Origin: JAWKXU01 sp020446465 | GTDB taxonomy: Bacteria > Pseudomonadota > Alphaproteobacteria > Sphingomonadales > Sphingomonadaceae | Assembly (NCBI GenBank): GCA_041396845.1 | Contig: JAWKXU010000002.1 | Span: 434,001 to 498,000 of the forward strand | Reading direction: 5' to 3' | DNA: 64,000 nucleotides | In this document: piece by piece, positions 26,577 through 35,979 of the stretch | Numbering within the stretch: position 1 is the stretch's first letter | Layout of the letters: the number at the start of each line of letters is the position of its first letter | Translations under genes and position numbers: made by a program | The notes under the pieces: model-generated | What the model was told of the DNA's origin: nothing | Databases searched by the model: none | Seen by the model: the letters and a program-made list of their open reading frames with translations, nothing else

Positions 26577-27830
26577 ATGAACGCCAGTTTCTGGCGGGGC
26601 TCCCTTGTATGGGGCTTAAGTCTCGCATTGTTCGCCGGGCCGGCCGCAGCGGAGGACACACCCGTCCTGTCGCTCGACGACGCGCTCGAACGGAGCGGAG
26701 TCGTTGAGACCGGCTCCGATAACCCTGTCAACCCGCGGCTCATCGGGCCGGTTGAAGACGCTGCGGCAGCCCGCGCGCTCATCGACCAGGCCCGGTTAAG
26801 GCCCAACCCCGAGCTCTCCTTCGAAGCTGAAAACTTCGCGGGCACCGGAGCTTTTTCGGGGTTGTCCGCCACCGATTACACGCTTTCGGTGGGCCAACGT
26901 CTCGAACTGGGCGGCAAGCGCGGCGCCCGCGTCCGTTCGGCCGAAGCCGAAGCCCTGGTGGCTTCGCTGGAGGGCGAGCTGGCCACGGCCCGGCTCGGCC
27001 GCGAGGTTCGCGCTCGCTATGTCGAGGCGGTCGCCGCTGCCTCGCGGCTCGAACTCGCGCGCGATATCGTCGAACGCAACCGCGAACTGGCGCGTATCGC
27101 AGGCTTGCTGGTCGAAGTCGGCCGAGAGCCGCCCTTGCGCGCGTTGCGGGCTGAAGCGGCAGTCGCGGAAGCCGAAGCAGAGTTGCAGGCGGCAGAGGCT
27201 GCCTCACTCGCTTCACGCACTGCCTTGGCAGCACTGTGGAGCGATACCGCTTCCGCGCCCCTCGTGCCCGCAGATTTCCCGGCAATCGTGCCGCCTGCCA
27301 ACCTGCTTGCTTCCGAAGGATCCCTGCGTCTCCAGGTCGCCCGTGCCGAGCGCGAGGCGGCCGATGCCGCAATAGACCGCGAACGCTCACTGGCGGTGCC
27401 CGACCCGATCATCTCCGCAGGTGTCCGTCGGTTCGAGCAAAGCAATGAGCAGGCGTTTCTCGTTGGCGTCTCGATCCCGCTACCCTTTGCCAATCGCAAC
27501 CAGGGAAACATCGCCGCCGCGCAGGCACGCCTGCGTGCCGCGAACGCACGCGAGGCTGTAGCGCTGGCTGATTATCGGCTGGAGATCGAGCAGGCGCGCT
27601 CGCGCTACCTTGCCGCCGAAACCCGGGTCGAAACTCTCGCTCAGACCTCGCTGCCGCAAGCCGAGGAAGCCCTTCGGCTCGTCAATATCGGTTATCGCAA
27701 TGGCCGCTTCCCGCTCATCGAGGTGTTGGCGGCCGCCGAGGCACGCGACACCATCCGTGAAGCCCTGATCCAGGCCCGGGAAGACCGTGGCCGTCTCGCG
27801 GCCGAGCTCATCTGGCTCGCTGCGCAATGA
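26577..27830 (+). CDS. czcC: Outer-membrane factor of RND metal efflux system (CzcC-like, TolC family)
   Basis: This 417-residue protein has a signal peptide ending AGPAAA and two TolC-type helical repeats rich in Ala, Glu and Arg (RLGREVRARYVEAVAAASRL; RLEIEQARSRYLAAETRVE) separated by beta strands such as RLELGGKRGARV. It forms the outer-membrane channel through which CzcA exports metal. The ATG at 26577 is 13 bases after GAGGA; an ATG at 26570 is out of frame. The stop overlaps a possible czcB start, so the genes form one operon. Confidence 0.9.
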   Translation: MNASFWRGSLVWGLSLALFAGPAAAEDTPVLSLDDALERSGVVETGSDNPVNPRLIGPVEDAAAARALIDQARLRPNPELSFEAENFAGTGAFSGLSATDYTLSVGQRLELGGKRGARVRSAEAEALVASLEGELATARLGREVRARYVEAVAAASRLELARDIVERNRELARIAGLLVEVGREPPLRALRAEAAVAEAEAELQAAEAASLASRTALAALWSDTASAPLVPADFPAIVPPANLLASEGSLRLQVARAEREAADAAIDRERSLAVPDPIISAGVRRFEQSNEQAFLVGVSIPLPFANRNQGNIAAAQARLRAANAREAVALADYRLEIEQARSRYLAAETRVETLAQTSLPQAEEALRLVNIGYRNGRFPLIEVLAAAEARDTIREALIQAREDRGRLAAELIWLAAQ

Positions 27831-27841
27831 GGACCTCTATC

Positions 27842-29029
27842 ATGAATCGCAAACGTCTGGCCGTTGCCATCGGCCTCGTCATCCTGATCCTTGCTGCCTT
27901 TGTATTCTGGCCCGACAGCGGCGGGGCCCCGCGTGATGCAGGAGAGGAAGAACACGCCGAAGGCGAAGAGAATGGCGGCGGTGATGATCACGCCGATGAC
28001 GGGGTGCCCGAAGGGTTGGTCGAGATCACCCCCGAGCAGATCCGTGCCTCGGAAATCGTGATCGAAACGGTCGGCAGAGGATCCGTCGTCGAACTCGTCT
28101 TTCCCGCAACGGTCACGGCAAGTCCGGCCGCCAGTGCACGGATTGATGCCCGGGCATCGGGTGTTGTGCGCAGCGTCGGGAAGACGTTGGGTGATTACGT
28201 GCGGGAGGGCGAAGCCATTGCCCGACTCGAAAGTGCCGATGCCGCCGGGCTCGCCGCGCAAGTAAGCGCAGCACAGGCCCGGGTCGGCGAGTTGTCGGCA
28301 ATTTATGAACGCGAACAGCGTCTATTCGAAGCCAATGTCACGGCGCGCCAGGATCTCGAAGCGGCACGGGCCAATCTGCAGGTTGCGCAGTCGGAGCTGT
28401 CGCGTGCCCGTGCGGCCTCGACAGCGGCCGGCGTCAACGGAGACGGGCGATCGCTAGCGGTGACCAGTCCGCTCTCGGGCCGGGTCACGGCGGCACCAAT
28501 TGTGCTCGGCTCCTTCGTCAACGCCGGCGAGGAACTCTATCGCGTGGTCAATCCCAGCGGGATTCAGGTCGACGTGGCCCTGCCATCGGCTGATGCTGTC
28601 CGTATCCAGCCCGGTGACGAGGCCTCTCTGGAAACAGGGGATGGCCGGGAAGTCGGCGCGCGGGTCCGCTCGGTGACGCCCTCGCTCGATCCCGAAAGTC
28701 GCAGCGCGACTGCCGTGCTGTCGCTCGCCAGGCCCATTCCCGGCTTGCAGCCGGGCGCATTTCTCCAGGCCACCATTCGTCCCTCGGGTGAGGTCGACGC
28801 GACACGCGTGGCTGTGCCGGAAGACGCGGTCCAGACCATCGATGGGGAAGAAGTGGTGTTCGTGCAGACCCGGCGCGGCTTCCAGGCTCGCGGCGTCGTC
28901 GTGGGCTCGCGGTCGGGAGGCATGGTGACCATCGTGTCCGGCCTGCAGCCGAACTGGCACATCGCGACCAAGAACGCCTTCCTGCTCAAGGCAGAACTCG
29001 AAAAGGACAGTGCTTCCCATGGCCACTGA
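27842..29029 (+). CDS. czcB: Periplasmic adaptor of RND metal efflux system (CzcB-like)
   Basis: This protein of 395 residues is a membrane-fusion protein with an N-terminal membrane anchor (VAIGLVILILAAFVFWP) and an acidic, His-containing linker (EEEHAEGEENGGGDDHADD) that could bind metal. A lipoyl/barrel-sandwich domain (ARIDARASGVVRSVGKTLGD), a coiled-coil hairpin and beta-barrel domains follow. It bridges CzcA and CzcC. The ATG at 27842 has GAGGA upstream; an ATG at 27827 overlapping the czcC stop is possible. Its 3' end overlaps czcA by 11 bp. Confidence 0.9.
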   Translation: MNRKRLAVAIGLVILILAAFVFWPDSGGAPRDAGEEEHAEGEENGGGDDHADDGVPEGLVEITPEQIRASEIVIETVGRGSVVELVFPATVTASPAASARIDARASGVVRSVGKTLGDYVREGEAIARLESADAAGLAAQVSAAQARVGELSAIYEREQRLFEANVTARQDLEAARANLQVAQSELSRARAASTAAGVNGDGRSLAVTSPLSGRVTAAPIVLGSFVNAGEELYRVVNPSGIQVDVALPSADAVRIQPGDEASLETGDGREVGARVRSVTPSLDPESRSATAVLSLARPIPGLQPGAFLQATIRPSGEVDATRVAVPEDAVQTIDGEEVVFVQTRRGFQARGVVVGSRSGGMVTIVSGLQPNWHIATKNAFLLKAELEKDSASHGH

Positions 29030-32000
29030 TAACGCAATCGAAAGCCCCCATCGCGAGGGGCGCCAATCTCATGGCCTGATCGGGATGATCCTCGATGTCG
29101 CGGTTCGTTTCCGCTGGGCCATGATCGTCCTGACGGTCGGCGCCGCAATCTGGGGGGCGATGAACCTGCTCAAGCTTCCGATCGATGCTGTGCCGGACAT
29201 CACCAACGTTCAGGTGCAGATCAACACCGAGGCGCCGGCACTGTCGCCTGCGCAAGTTGAAACCCAGGTGACCTATCCGATCGAGACCGGCCTGGCAGGG
29301 ATCGAGGGGCTCGACTTCACACGCTCGATCTCGCGCAACGGGTTCAGTCAGGTCACCGCCATCTTCGAGGAGGGGACCGATCTCTATTTCGCACGCCAAC
29401 AGGTGAACGAGCGTCTGGCTCCCCTGACCGCTGCGCTGCCGGAAGGCGCGGAACCGATCATGGGCCCGATATCGACCGGTCTCGGCGAAGTGCTCATGTA
29501 CACGATCGAATATGAGCACCCCGGCGGGAACGGCGCCCCTGTAGGCGGCACGACCGGATGGCAGGCGGACGGCAGCTTCGTCACCGAACGTGGCGACAGG
29601 CTGGACAGCGATGTCGCAAAGGCCGCGTATTTGCGCACGGTACAGGACTGGATCGTGGCGCCGCTGATGCGCTCGACACCGGGCGTCGCCGGGGTGGATT
29701 CCATCGGCGGCTTCGAGAAGAAGTATCTCGTCCAGCCCGATCCGTCGCGCCTGACCGGCTACGGCTTGTCATTCGACGACCTGATCAATGCGCTGGAGGC
29801 TGCCAACCTTGCCGAGGGTGCGAACTTCGTCGACCGCGCGGGTGAGGCATTGCTCGCGCGGGTCGATGCCCGGCTCGGTAGCATCGAAGATATCGAGCAG
29901 GCCGTTGTCGCGACACGCGAAGGCGTTCCGATCCGCATCGTCGATGTCGCGACCGTCAGCATCGGCGGCGAGCTCAGAACCGGCGCGGCTTCGCTCAACG
30001 GCGACGAGGCGGTTGTGGGCACAGTGCTTATGCGTGCAGGCGAAAACAGCCGCACCGTTTCGGCGCAGGCTGCCGAACGGCTTGAGGAGGTGCGCGCTTC
30101 GCTGCCGGACGGGGTCGAAGCGGAGATTGTCTACAATCGCTCCTCGCTGGTCGATGCCACCATCGCCACTGTCGAGAAGAACCTCGTCGAAGGGGCGCTG
30201 CTCGTTATCGTGGTGCTGTTCCTGCTGCTTGGCAATATCCGCGCCGCGATCATCGCCGCGCTGGTCATTCCGATATCGATGCTGATGGCCGCAATCGGCA
30301 TGAACCGGCTTGGCGTGTCGGGTAATCTGATGAGCCTTGGCGCACTCGACTTCGGCCTGATCGTCGACGGAGCGGTCATCATCGTCGAAAACAGCGTCGC
30401 GCGGCTTGCCGCCCGCCAGCACAGCGAAGGGCGGCTGCTCACGTTGGGCGAGAGGCTAACCGAAGCGAGGCTGGCGGCGCAGGAAATGATCAAGCCGACC
30501 GTTTATGGGCAGGCGATCATCCTGCTGGTCTACGCGCCTCTGCTCACCTTCACCGGGGTCGAAGGCAAGACCTTCTCGCCCATGGCCATCACGGTGATGC
30601 TGGCGCTGGCTTCGGCGTTCGTCCTGTCGCTGACTTTCGTGCCAGCGATGATCGCCGTGCTGCTCAACAAGAAGCTCACCGAAAAGGAAGTGAAGCCGGT
30701 TCGCCTGGCAAAGGAACGCTATGGGCCCGCGCTGCGCCGCGCCATAGCGCGTCCGTGGCCGGTGATCGGCGTAGGGGCGGGACTGTTCGCGGTCGCGGCC
30801 TTCATGTTCAGCTTCCTTGGCAGCGAATTCACGCCGCAGCTCGACGAGCGCGACCTCGCCGTGCAGGCCCTGCGCATCCCGTCGACCCCGCTCGAGCGGT
30901 CGCTCGAAATGCAGCGCAAGGTCGAAAACCGGCTTGAGCAGTTTCCGCAGGTCGCACTGGTCTTCTCCCGCACAGGTACGGCTGAGGTGGCAACCGATCC
31001 GATGCCGCCCAACGCGTCCGATGCCTATGTCATTTTGAAGCCGCGTGACGAATGGCCGGATCCTGGTCTGTCCAAGGATGACCTGGTCGCCGAGATGGAA
31101 AGCGCGCTTGGTGCCCTCGTGGGCAATGCCTACGAATTCAGCCAGCCGATCGAGCTTCGCTTCAACGAGCTGATCGCGGGCGTACGCGGTGATCTCGCCG
31201 TCAAGCTCTATGGCGACGATCTCACCGCTATGACCGCTGCTGCCAACGAGGTTGCCGGGGTTCTGCAGGGCATCGAGGGCGCGGCCGACGTCAAGGTCCA
31301 GCAGGTGACCGGCTTCCCGACGCTCGACATCGCGTTCGACCGGCCCACCATCGCGCGTTATGGCCTTACGGTCGAAGACGTGGCCCAATCGGTCGCCATT
31401 GCTCTTGGAGGCAGGCCCGCCGGGCTGGTCTTCGAAGGCGACCGCCGGTTCGATGTCGTCGTTCGCCTGTCGAATGCGGCGCGGGACGATTTCGACCAGC
31501 TCGGTGCGCTCCCGATCCTGCTGCCGGGCGGTTCGACGATACCCTTGCGCTCGGTTGCCGAGTTCCGGGTGGTCGACGGGCTGGCAGAAGTTCGCCGCGA
31601 GCAGGGCCGCAGGCTCGTGATCGTATCCGCTAATGTCCGCGAGCGCGATCTCGGCTCGTTCGTGGAAGAAGCGCAGGCACAGGTGGGCGACAGGGTCGAA
31701 CTGCCGCCCGCATCGTTCATCGAATGGGGCGGGCAGTACCAGAACCTGCAGGCCGCGAAGGAACGGCTCTCGATCGTGGTGCCGATCTGCTTCACGGTCG
31801 TCCTCTTGCTGCTGTTCATGGCGCTGGGCGGATGGATTCCGGCCTTGTCGGTGTTCAGCGCGATCCCGATGGCGCTTGCAGGCGGTGTTTTCGCATTGGC
31901 TCTCAGGGGTATGCCGTTCTCGGTCTCCGCTGCGGTCGGCTTCATCGCATTGTCGGGCGTTGCCGTCCTCAATGGCCTCGTGATGATGACCGCGATCCGC

Positions 32001-32339
32001 CAGCGGCTCGATGCGGGACTGGCTCTCGACGATGCCATTTGCGAAGGCGCACTGGCTCGCTTGCGACCGGTCCTGATGACGGCTCTGGTGGCATCGCTCG
32101 GCTTCGTGCCCATGGCGATAGCCACTGGCACCGGAGCCGAAGTGCAGCGACCTCTCGCGACGGTGGTCATCGGCGGTCTGATCACCGCCACGGCACTCAC
32201 CTTGTTCGTGCTTCCGGCCATAGCTCGGCTTGTCCTGCAAACGGATGAGGACAAACGAAGCTGGCGGGAAAAGTGGTGGGATCGCATTCGGCGCAATCTC
32301 ACTCGGACAGAGCGCCGCGAGTGGTCTGAAATGACCTGA
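29019..32339 (+). CDS. czcA: RND heavy-metal efflux pump (CzcA family)
   Basis: This protein of 1106 residues is an inner-membrane proton/cation antiporter of the HME-RND family. It has the N-terminal transmembrane helix with AVPDITNVQVQINTEAPALS, the periplasmic porter domains, and DFGLIVDGAVIIVEN near residues 444-458, in the TM4 region that carries acidic proton-relay residues of the Zn/Co/Cd subgroup. A second helix bundle ends with TALTLFVLPAIARL. The start overlaps czcB. Substrates are probably divalent Zn, Cd or Co, inferred from the motif and the neighbouring P1B ATPase. An inverted repeat after the stop may end the transcript. Confidence 0.93.
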   Translation: MATDNAIESPHREGRQSHGLIGMILDVAVRFRWAMIVLTVGAAIWGAMNLLKLPIDAVPDITNVQVQINTEAPALSPAQVETQVTYPIETGLAGIEGLDFTRSISRNGFSQVTAIFEEGTDLYFARQQVNERLAPLTAALPEGAEPIMGPISTGLGEVLMYTIEYEHPGGNGAPVGGTTGWQADGSFVTERGDRLDSDVAKAAYLRTVQDWIVAPLMRSTPGVAGVDSIGGFEKKYLVQPDPSRLTGYGLSFDDLINALEAANLAEGANFVDRAGEALLARVDARLGSIEDIEQAVVATREGVPIRIVDVATVSIGGELRTGAASLNGDEAVVGTVLMRAGENSRTVSAQAAERLEEVRASLPDGVEAEIVYNRSSLVDATIATVEKNLVEGALLVIVVLFLLLGNIRAAIIAALVIPISMLMAAIGMNRLGVSGNLMSLGALDFGLIVDGAVIIVENSVARLAARQHSEGRLLTLGERLTEARLAAQEMIKPTVYGQAIILLVYAPLLTFTGVEGKTFSPMAITVMLALASAFVLSLTFVPAMIAVLLNKKLTEKEVKPVRLAKERYGPALRRAIARPWPVIGVGAGLFAVAAFMFSFLGSEFTPQLDERDLAVQALRIPSTPLERSLEMQRKVENRLEQFPQVALVFSRTGTAEVATDPMPPNASDAYVILKPRDEWPDPGLSKDDLVAEMESALGALVGNAYEFSQPIELRFNELIAGVRGDLAVKLYGDDLTAMTAAANEVAGVLQGIEGAADVKVQQVTGFPTLDIAFDRPTIARYGLTVEDVAQSVAIALGGRPAGLVFEGDRRFDVVVRLSNAARDDFDQLGALPILLPGGSTIPLRSVAEFRVVDGLAEVRREQGRRLVIVSANVRERDLGSFVEEAQAQVGDRVELPPASFIEWGGQYQNLQAAKERLSIVVPICFTVVLLLLFMALGGWIPALSVFSAIPMALAGGVFALALRGMPFSVSAAVGFIALSGVAVLNGLVMMTAIRQRLDAGLALDDAICEGALARLRPVLMTALVASLGFVPMAIATGTGAEVQRPLATVVIGGLITATALTLFVLPAIARLVLQTDEDKRSWREKWWDRIRRNLTRTERREWSEMT

Positions 32340-32352
32340 CGATCATCTGCGT

Positions 32353-32386
32353 CTTCCGGAGGAAGCCCTTTGGTTTCCTCCGGAAG
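32353..32386. terminator. Hairpin downstream of czcA
   Basis: CTTCCGGAGGAA at 32353-32364 pairs perfectly with TTCCTCCGGAAG at 32375-32386 around a 10-base loop, just after the czcA stop. There is no T run, so it may act as an mRNA 3' stabiliser or as a Rho-assisted terminator. Confidence 0.6.
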
Positions 32387-32537
32387 CCCTGATCGTACCG
32401 AAAGTAGGATTCTGTTCATGCTGCCCAAGCTCTATGCCCGCTACGGCCAACACATGGAGGAAACTGAACACAACGGGCACACGCAAGTAGGGAGTACAGA
32501 GCGCTCCAGCCCACTCTTCGAGAAGGAAGATTATCCC

Positions 32538-32843
32538 ATGGTAGAACGTTCATTGAAGCAAGGGCTTCCCTGTCCTGCCTGCAACGTTGCTCTCGTTATG
32601 AGCGATAGGCAAGGCATCGAAATTGACTACTGCCCGCAATGCCGGGGCGTGTGGCTCGACCGAGGCGAACTCGACAAGATTATCGAACGCAGCGCAGTCG
32701 AAACAGCCTCGTATTCGGCACGCTCCGCAGGTTTCCAACGCGAAAGGGGAAGCCACGGAAGTGGTTATGACCACGACCGCCATGGTCACGGCCACCATAA
32801 GCGCCGCCGTCGTAAGAGCTTTTTTCAAGAGCTTTTCGACTGA
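32538..32843 (+). CDS. zf-TFIIB family zinc-ribbon protein
   Basis: This protein of 101 residues has the zinc ribbon CPACNVALVMSDRQGIEIDYCPQCRGVWLDRGEL, of which CPAC and CPQC bind zinc. A Gly/His-rich tail (DHDRHGHGHHKRRRRK) and FFQELFD at the end follow. The family is annotated zf-TFIIB and its role is unknown. The His-rich tail would suit metal binding. AAGGAAG lies upstream of the ATG. It stands between the czc operon and the metal ATPase. Confidence 0.85.
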   Translation: MVERSLKQGLPCPACNVALVMSDRQGIEIDYCPQCRGVWLDRGELDKIIERSAVETASYSARSAGFQRERGSHGSGYDHDRHGHGHHKRRRRKSFFQELFD

Positions 32844-32844
32844 G

Positions 32845-33315
32845 ATGTCACTGACTGACCCCCCACAAGCAAAAGCCCCCCTTGCGTGCTTGTGCGAGAA
32901 GGGTCCGCGCCGTGAGCGTCTTCCCCAGGCGCTCACGGCGAAAGAATGCAGCCGCCCGGCGCTCGCGCTCCTATCGAGCATATTCCTGCTGGTCGTCAGT
33001 TCAGGTTGCTCGCCCGATTCTGATGCTGAAAAGGCCGGCGGCGCGTCGCACTTGGTCGGCACGCACATCTTTACGTGCGAGGATGGGAAGAAAGTAAGCG
33101 TTGAGTTTGTCGGGGACGGCCTGACGATCAATCTCGCGACGTTGCCGGACGGCGAAGCCGAACGTCTGACTTCCCCGGCAGCCGGAGTCACGTATTTCAG
33201 TGACTATGTGAACCTCGCGGTTTCGGGTGATGCGATCGCGATCCTGCGCGCCGACGTCCCATCGCAAGTCTGCCGCCGGGATAACCGGAAGCGGGCCGGC
33301 CAACCGCCTCCCTAG
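32845..33315 (+). CDS. MliC-like secreted or lipoprotein domain protein
   Basis: This frame of 156 codons contains a hydrophobic segment with a possible lipobox (LLSSIFLLVVSSGC) near residue 54, then a MliC-like domain (HIFTCEDGKKVSVEFVGDGL, a strand pair, and SQVC with a second Cys). MliC proteins inhibit C-type lysozyme. The true start is probably downstream of the ATG at 32845, because the first 40 codons do not look like a signal region, but no clear alternative start was found. A 10-bp perfect hairpin (32909-32918 with 32930-32939) lies inside that doubtful part. Confidence 0.5.
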   Translation: MSLTDPPQAKAPLACLCEKGPRRERLPQALTAKECSRPALALLSSIFLLVVSSGCSPDSDAEKAGGASHLVGTHIFTCEDGKKVSVEFVGDGLTINLATLPDGEAERLTSPAAGVTYFSDYVNLAVSGDAIAILRADVPSQVCRRDNRKRAGQPPP

Positions 33316-33378
33316 CGGCCCGCCGCCGCACTTTCTGGCGCTGGCGCTACAACCCCCGAATTCATCAGAGGAAATTCC

Positions 33379-35880
33379 ATGTCGCAAAAGCTTCAGCTCG
33401 ATATACCGCTCATCCTTCCCGAGATCCCGGACGTTAACGACGCCTGTGTCGAGCGGCTGACAGCCAACCTTGCGGCGCGACCGGGAATAGAGAAAGCGCA
33501 TATCGTGCCGGCCGAAGGAGACAAGCCGGCTCTACTGTGCATTCACTATGATCGCGAGACCCTTTCTCTGGGCCGCATCCGCGACATTGCCCAAGCGGCC
33601 GGCGCGGCCATCTCCGAGCGATATGGCCATGTGCTGTGGCCGGTTAAAGGGATCACTCACCAGCGAAAGGCGCGAACTGTAAGCACGCGGTTGCGAACCC
33701 TGCGGGGTGTAATCGAAGCCGATGCCAATGCCGCCGGCATGGTGCGCGTGGAATTTGATCGGGAACAGATTTCGGAACGGCAAATCTTCCGCGTGCTCGC
33801 ACGGATGGGGGTCAGTCAGACAAGACGGACGCTGGTATATTCTCCCGAGGATGCGCGTTCAGGGGACGACCTTAGCACCGATGACGCAAAGGGCGCGCGC
33901 ACGAAGACCGACGGTCACGACCATGATCATGGCGCTTTCCTTGGCCCCAACGCTGAACTCATTTTCGCGCTCGCCTGCGGCGCCTTGCTCGGCATTGGTT
34001 TCGCCATCGAAAAGTTCGTCTTGGCAGCACCGGGCTGGCTTCCGACTGCGCTCTATATCATCGCCTACTTCTTCGGTGGCTTCTTCACCCTGCGCGAGGC
34101 GATCGACAATCTCAGGCTACACAATTTCGAAATCGATACCCTGATGCTGGTCGCCGCCGCGGGAGCGGCTGCGGTGGGTGCCTTTGCCGAAGGGGCATTG
34201 CTGCTGTTCCTGTTCAGCCTTGGCCATGCGCTGGAGCATTACGCGATGGGGCGGGCCAAGCGCGCGATCGAGGCTCTGGCCGAGCTGGCACCGCAAACAG
34301 CACTGCTCCGGCTGGAAAGCGGCGGCAGCGAAGAGATCGCCGTTGAAAAGCTGGTGCCGGGCGATGTCATCGTCGTCAGGCCCGATGCCCGCATCCCGGC
34401 CGACGGCTTCATCGTCAAGGGCACGACCAGCATCAATCAGGCACCCGTGACCGGCGAAAGCATGCCGGTGGACAAACATGCCGTGCCGGACGAGACGCTT
34501 GCCCGGTCCAATCCGCAGCAGATCGACGCGGCCAGCAGGACATTCGCCGGGACCATCAACGGCAGCGGCCTGATTGAGGTCGAGGTCACGCGCCTTTCGA
34601 GCGAAAGCACGCTCGCAAAGGTCGTGGAGATGGTCAGCGAGGCCGAGACTCAGAAGTCGCCGACCCAACGCTTTACCGACCGCTTTGAGCGATTATTCGT
34701 ACCGATCGTCCTGTTGCTCGCGTTCGTGATGCTTTTCGCATGGATCGTGGTGGACGAGCCGTTCAGTGCCAGTTTCTACCGGGCCATGGCCGTTCTGGTC
34801 GCGGCAAGCCCTTGCGCGCTGGCTATCGCCACGCCGAGCGCGGTCTTGTCCGGCGTGGCCCGAGCCGCACGAGGCGGGGTTCTCGTGAAGGGCGGCGCAC
34901 CGTTGGAACTGCTGGGCTCGCTGAAAGCAGTGGCCTTCGACAAGACCGGTACGCTCACCCGCGGCGAACCTCAGATTCAGCGCATCGTTCCGGCGAAAGG
35001 TGTGACGGAAGCAGAACTGATGGCCGTGGCCGTCGCAGTGGAGAGCTTGTCGGACCATCCGCTTGCGAAAGCCATCGCCCGTGATGGTCGGAACTATGTG
35101 GGCGAATACCCGATTCCCAAGGCTAACGATCTCAAGAGCATGACCGGCATGGGAGTTCGCGCGGCGGTGGCCGGGCAGATGGTCCTGATCGGCAAGCCCG
35201 AAATGTTCGGTGCCGATGGCGTCCAAGAGCTTTCGGACGAGATGGCGGCAGCCATCGAGCAGCTGCGCGAAGGCGGTCACACCTCAATGGTCGTGCGGCG
35301 CGAAAATCTTGATTTGGGGGCGATCGGACTGATGGACACCCCACGCGAATCCGCGCGGAGCGCGCTCGAACAGTTGCGGGCAATCGGCATCGAACGGATG
35401 ATCATGATCTCCGGAGACCACCAGCGCGCGGCGGAAGGGATCGCCGCGCAGGTGGGCATCGACGAAGCATGGGGGGACCTCATGCCTGAAGACAAGGTCG
35501 AGGCGATCAAGAAGATTCGCGCCGAAGCCAAGGTTGCGATGGTCGGTGATGGCGTCAACGACGCCCCTGCCATGGCGACCGCGACCGTGGGCATCGCGAT
35601 GGGCGCGGCCGGATCCGACGTCGCGCTGGAAACCGCAGACGTTGCGCTGATGGCCGACGACCTGTCTCATCTGCCATTTGCCGTGGGGCTAAGCCGGACG
35701 ACGCGATCGATCATCTTGCAGAATGTCTTTGTCAGCCTCGGCGTCGTCGTCTTCCTGGTGCCGGCGACCATTTTGGGGCTGGGCATCGGACCGGCCGTGG
35801 CGGTGCATGAAGGATCGACGCTTCTCGTCGTCTTTAACGCTCTGCGCCTGCTCGCATATCGCGACAAGAGCCACGCATGA
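33379..35880 (+). CDS. P1B-4-type heavy-metal transporting ATPase
   Basis: This protein of 833 residues starts with about 190 residues containing degenerate HMA-like folds without CxxC, then a short His stretch (GHDHDHG), and an ATPase core. The core has TGES (actuator), SPC at about 477-479 in the membrane, the phosphorylation site DKTGT at about 521, GDGVND, and HEGST near 810 in the last helix. SPC plus HEG(S/T)T is the mark of P1B-4 pumps (Co, Zn, Cd or Fe). It exports metal using ATP. It lies between the czc genes and a LysR regulator in the island. The metal is not certain. Confidence 0.9.
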   Translation: MSQKLQLDIPLILPEIPDVNDACVERLTANLAARPGIEKAHIVPAEGDKPALLCIHYDRETLSLGRIRDIAQAAGAAISERYGHVLWPVKGITHQRKARTVSTRLRTLRGVIEADANAAGMVRVEFDREQISERQIFRVLARMGVSQTRRTLVYSPEDARSGDDLSTDDAKGARTKTDGHDHDHGAFLGPNAELIFALACGALLGIGFAIEKFVLAAPGWLPTALYIIAYFFGGFFTLREAIDNLRLHNFEIDTLMLVAAAGAAAVGAFAEGALLLFLFSLGHALEHYAMGRAKRAIEALAELAPQTALLRLESGGSEEIAVEKLVPGDVIVVRPDARIPADGFIVKGTTSINQAPVTGESMPVDKHAVPDETLARSNPQQIDAASRTFAGTINGSGLIEVEVTRLSSESTLAKVVEMVSEAETQKSPTQRFTDRFERLFVPIVLLLAFVMLFAWIVVDEPFSASFYRAMAVLVAASPCALAIATPSAVLSGVARAARGGVLVKGGAPLELLGSLKAVAFDKTGTLTRGEPQIQRIVPAKGVTEAELMAVAVAVESLSDHPLAKAIARDGRNYVGEYPIPKANDLKSMTGMGVRAAVAGQMVLIGKPEMFGADGVQELSDEMAAAIEQLREGGHTSMVVRRENLDLGAIGLMDTPRESARSALEQLRAIGIERMIMISGDHQRAAEGIAAQVGIDEAWGDLMPEDKVEAIKKIRAEAKVAMVGDGVNDAPAMATATVGIAMGAAGSDVALETADVALMADDLSHLPFAVGLSRTTRSIILQNVFVSLGVVVFLVPATILGLGIGPAVAVHEGSTLLVVFNALRLLAYRDKSHA

Positions 35881-35979
35881 AATTGCACCTTGGTTAAGCA
35901 TGAGCGGAGCATTTCCGCCGACTTCTGACAGCTTCGATGATTTCAGAGGTTTGGTTAGTATTTTCATTTGAGAAAGTTA

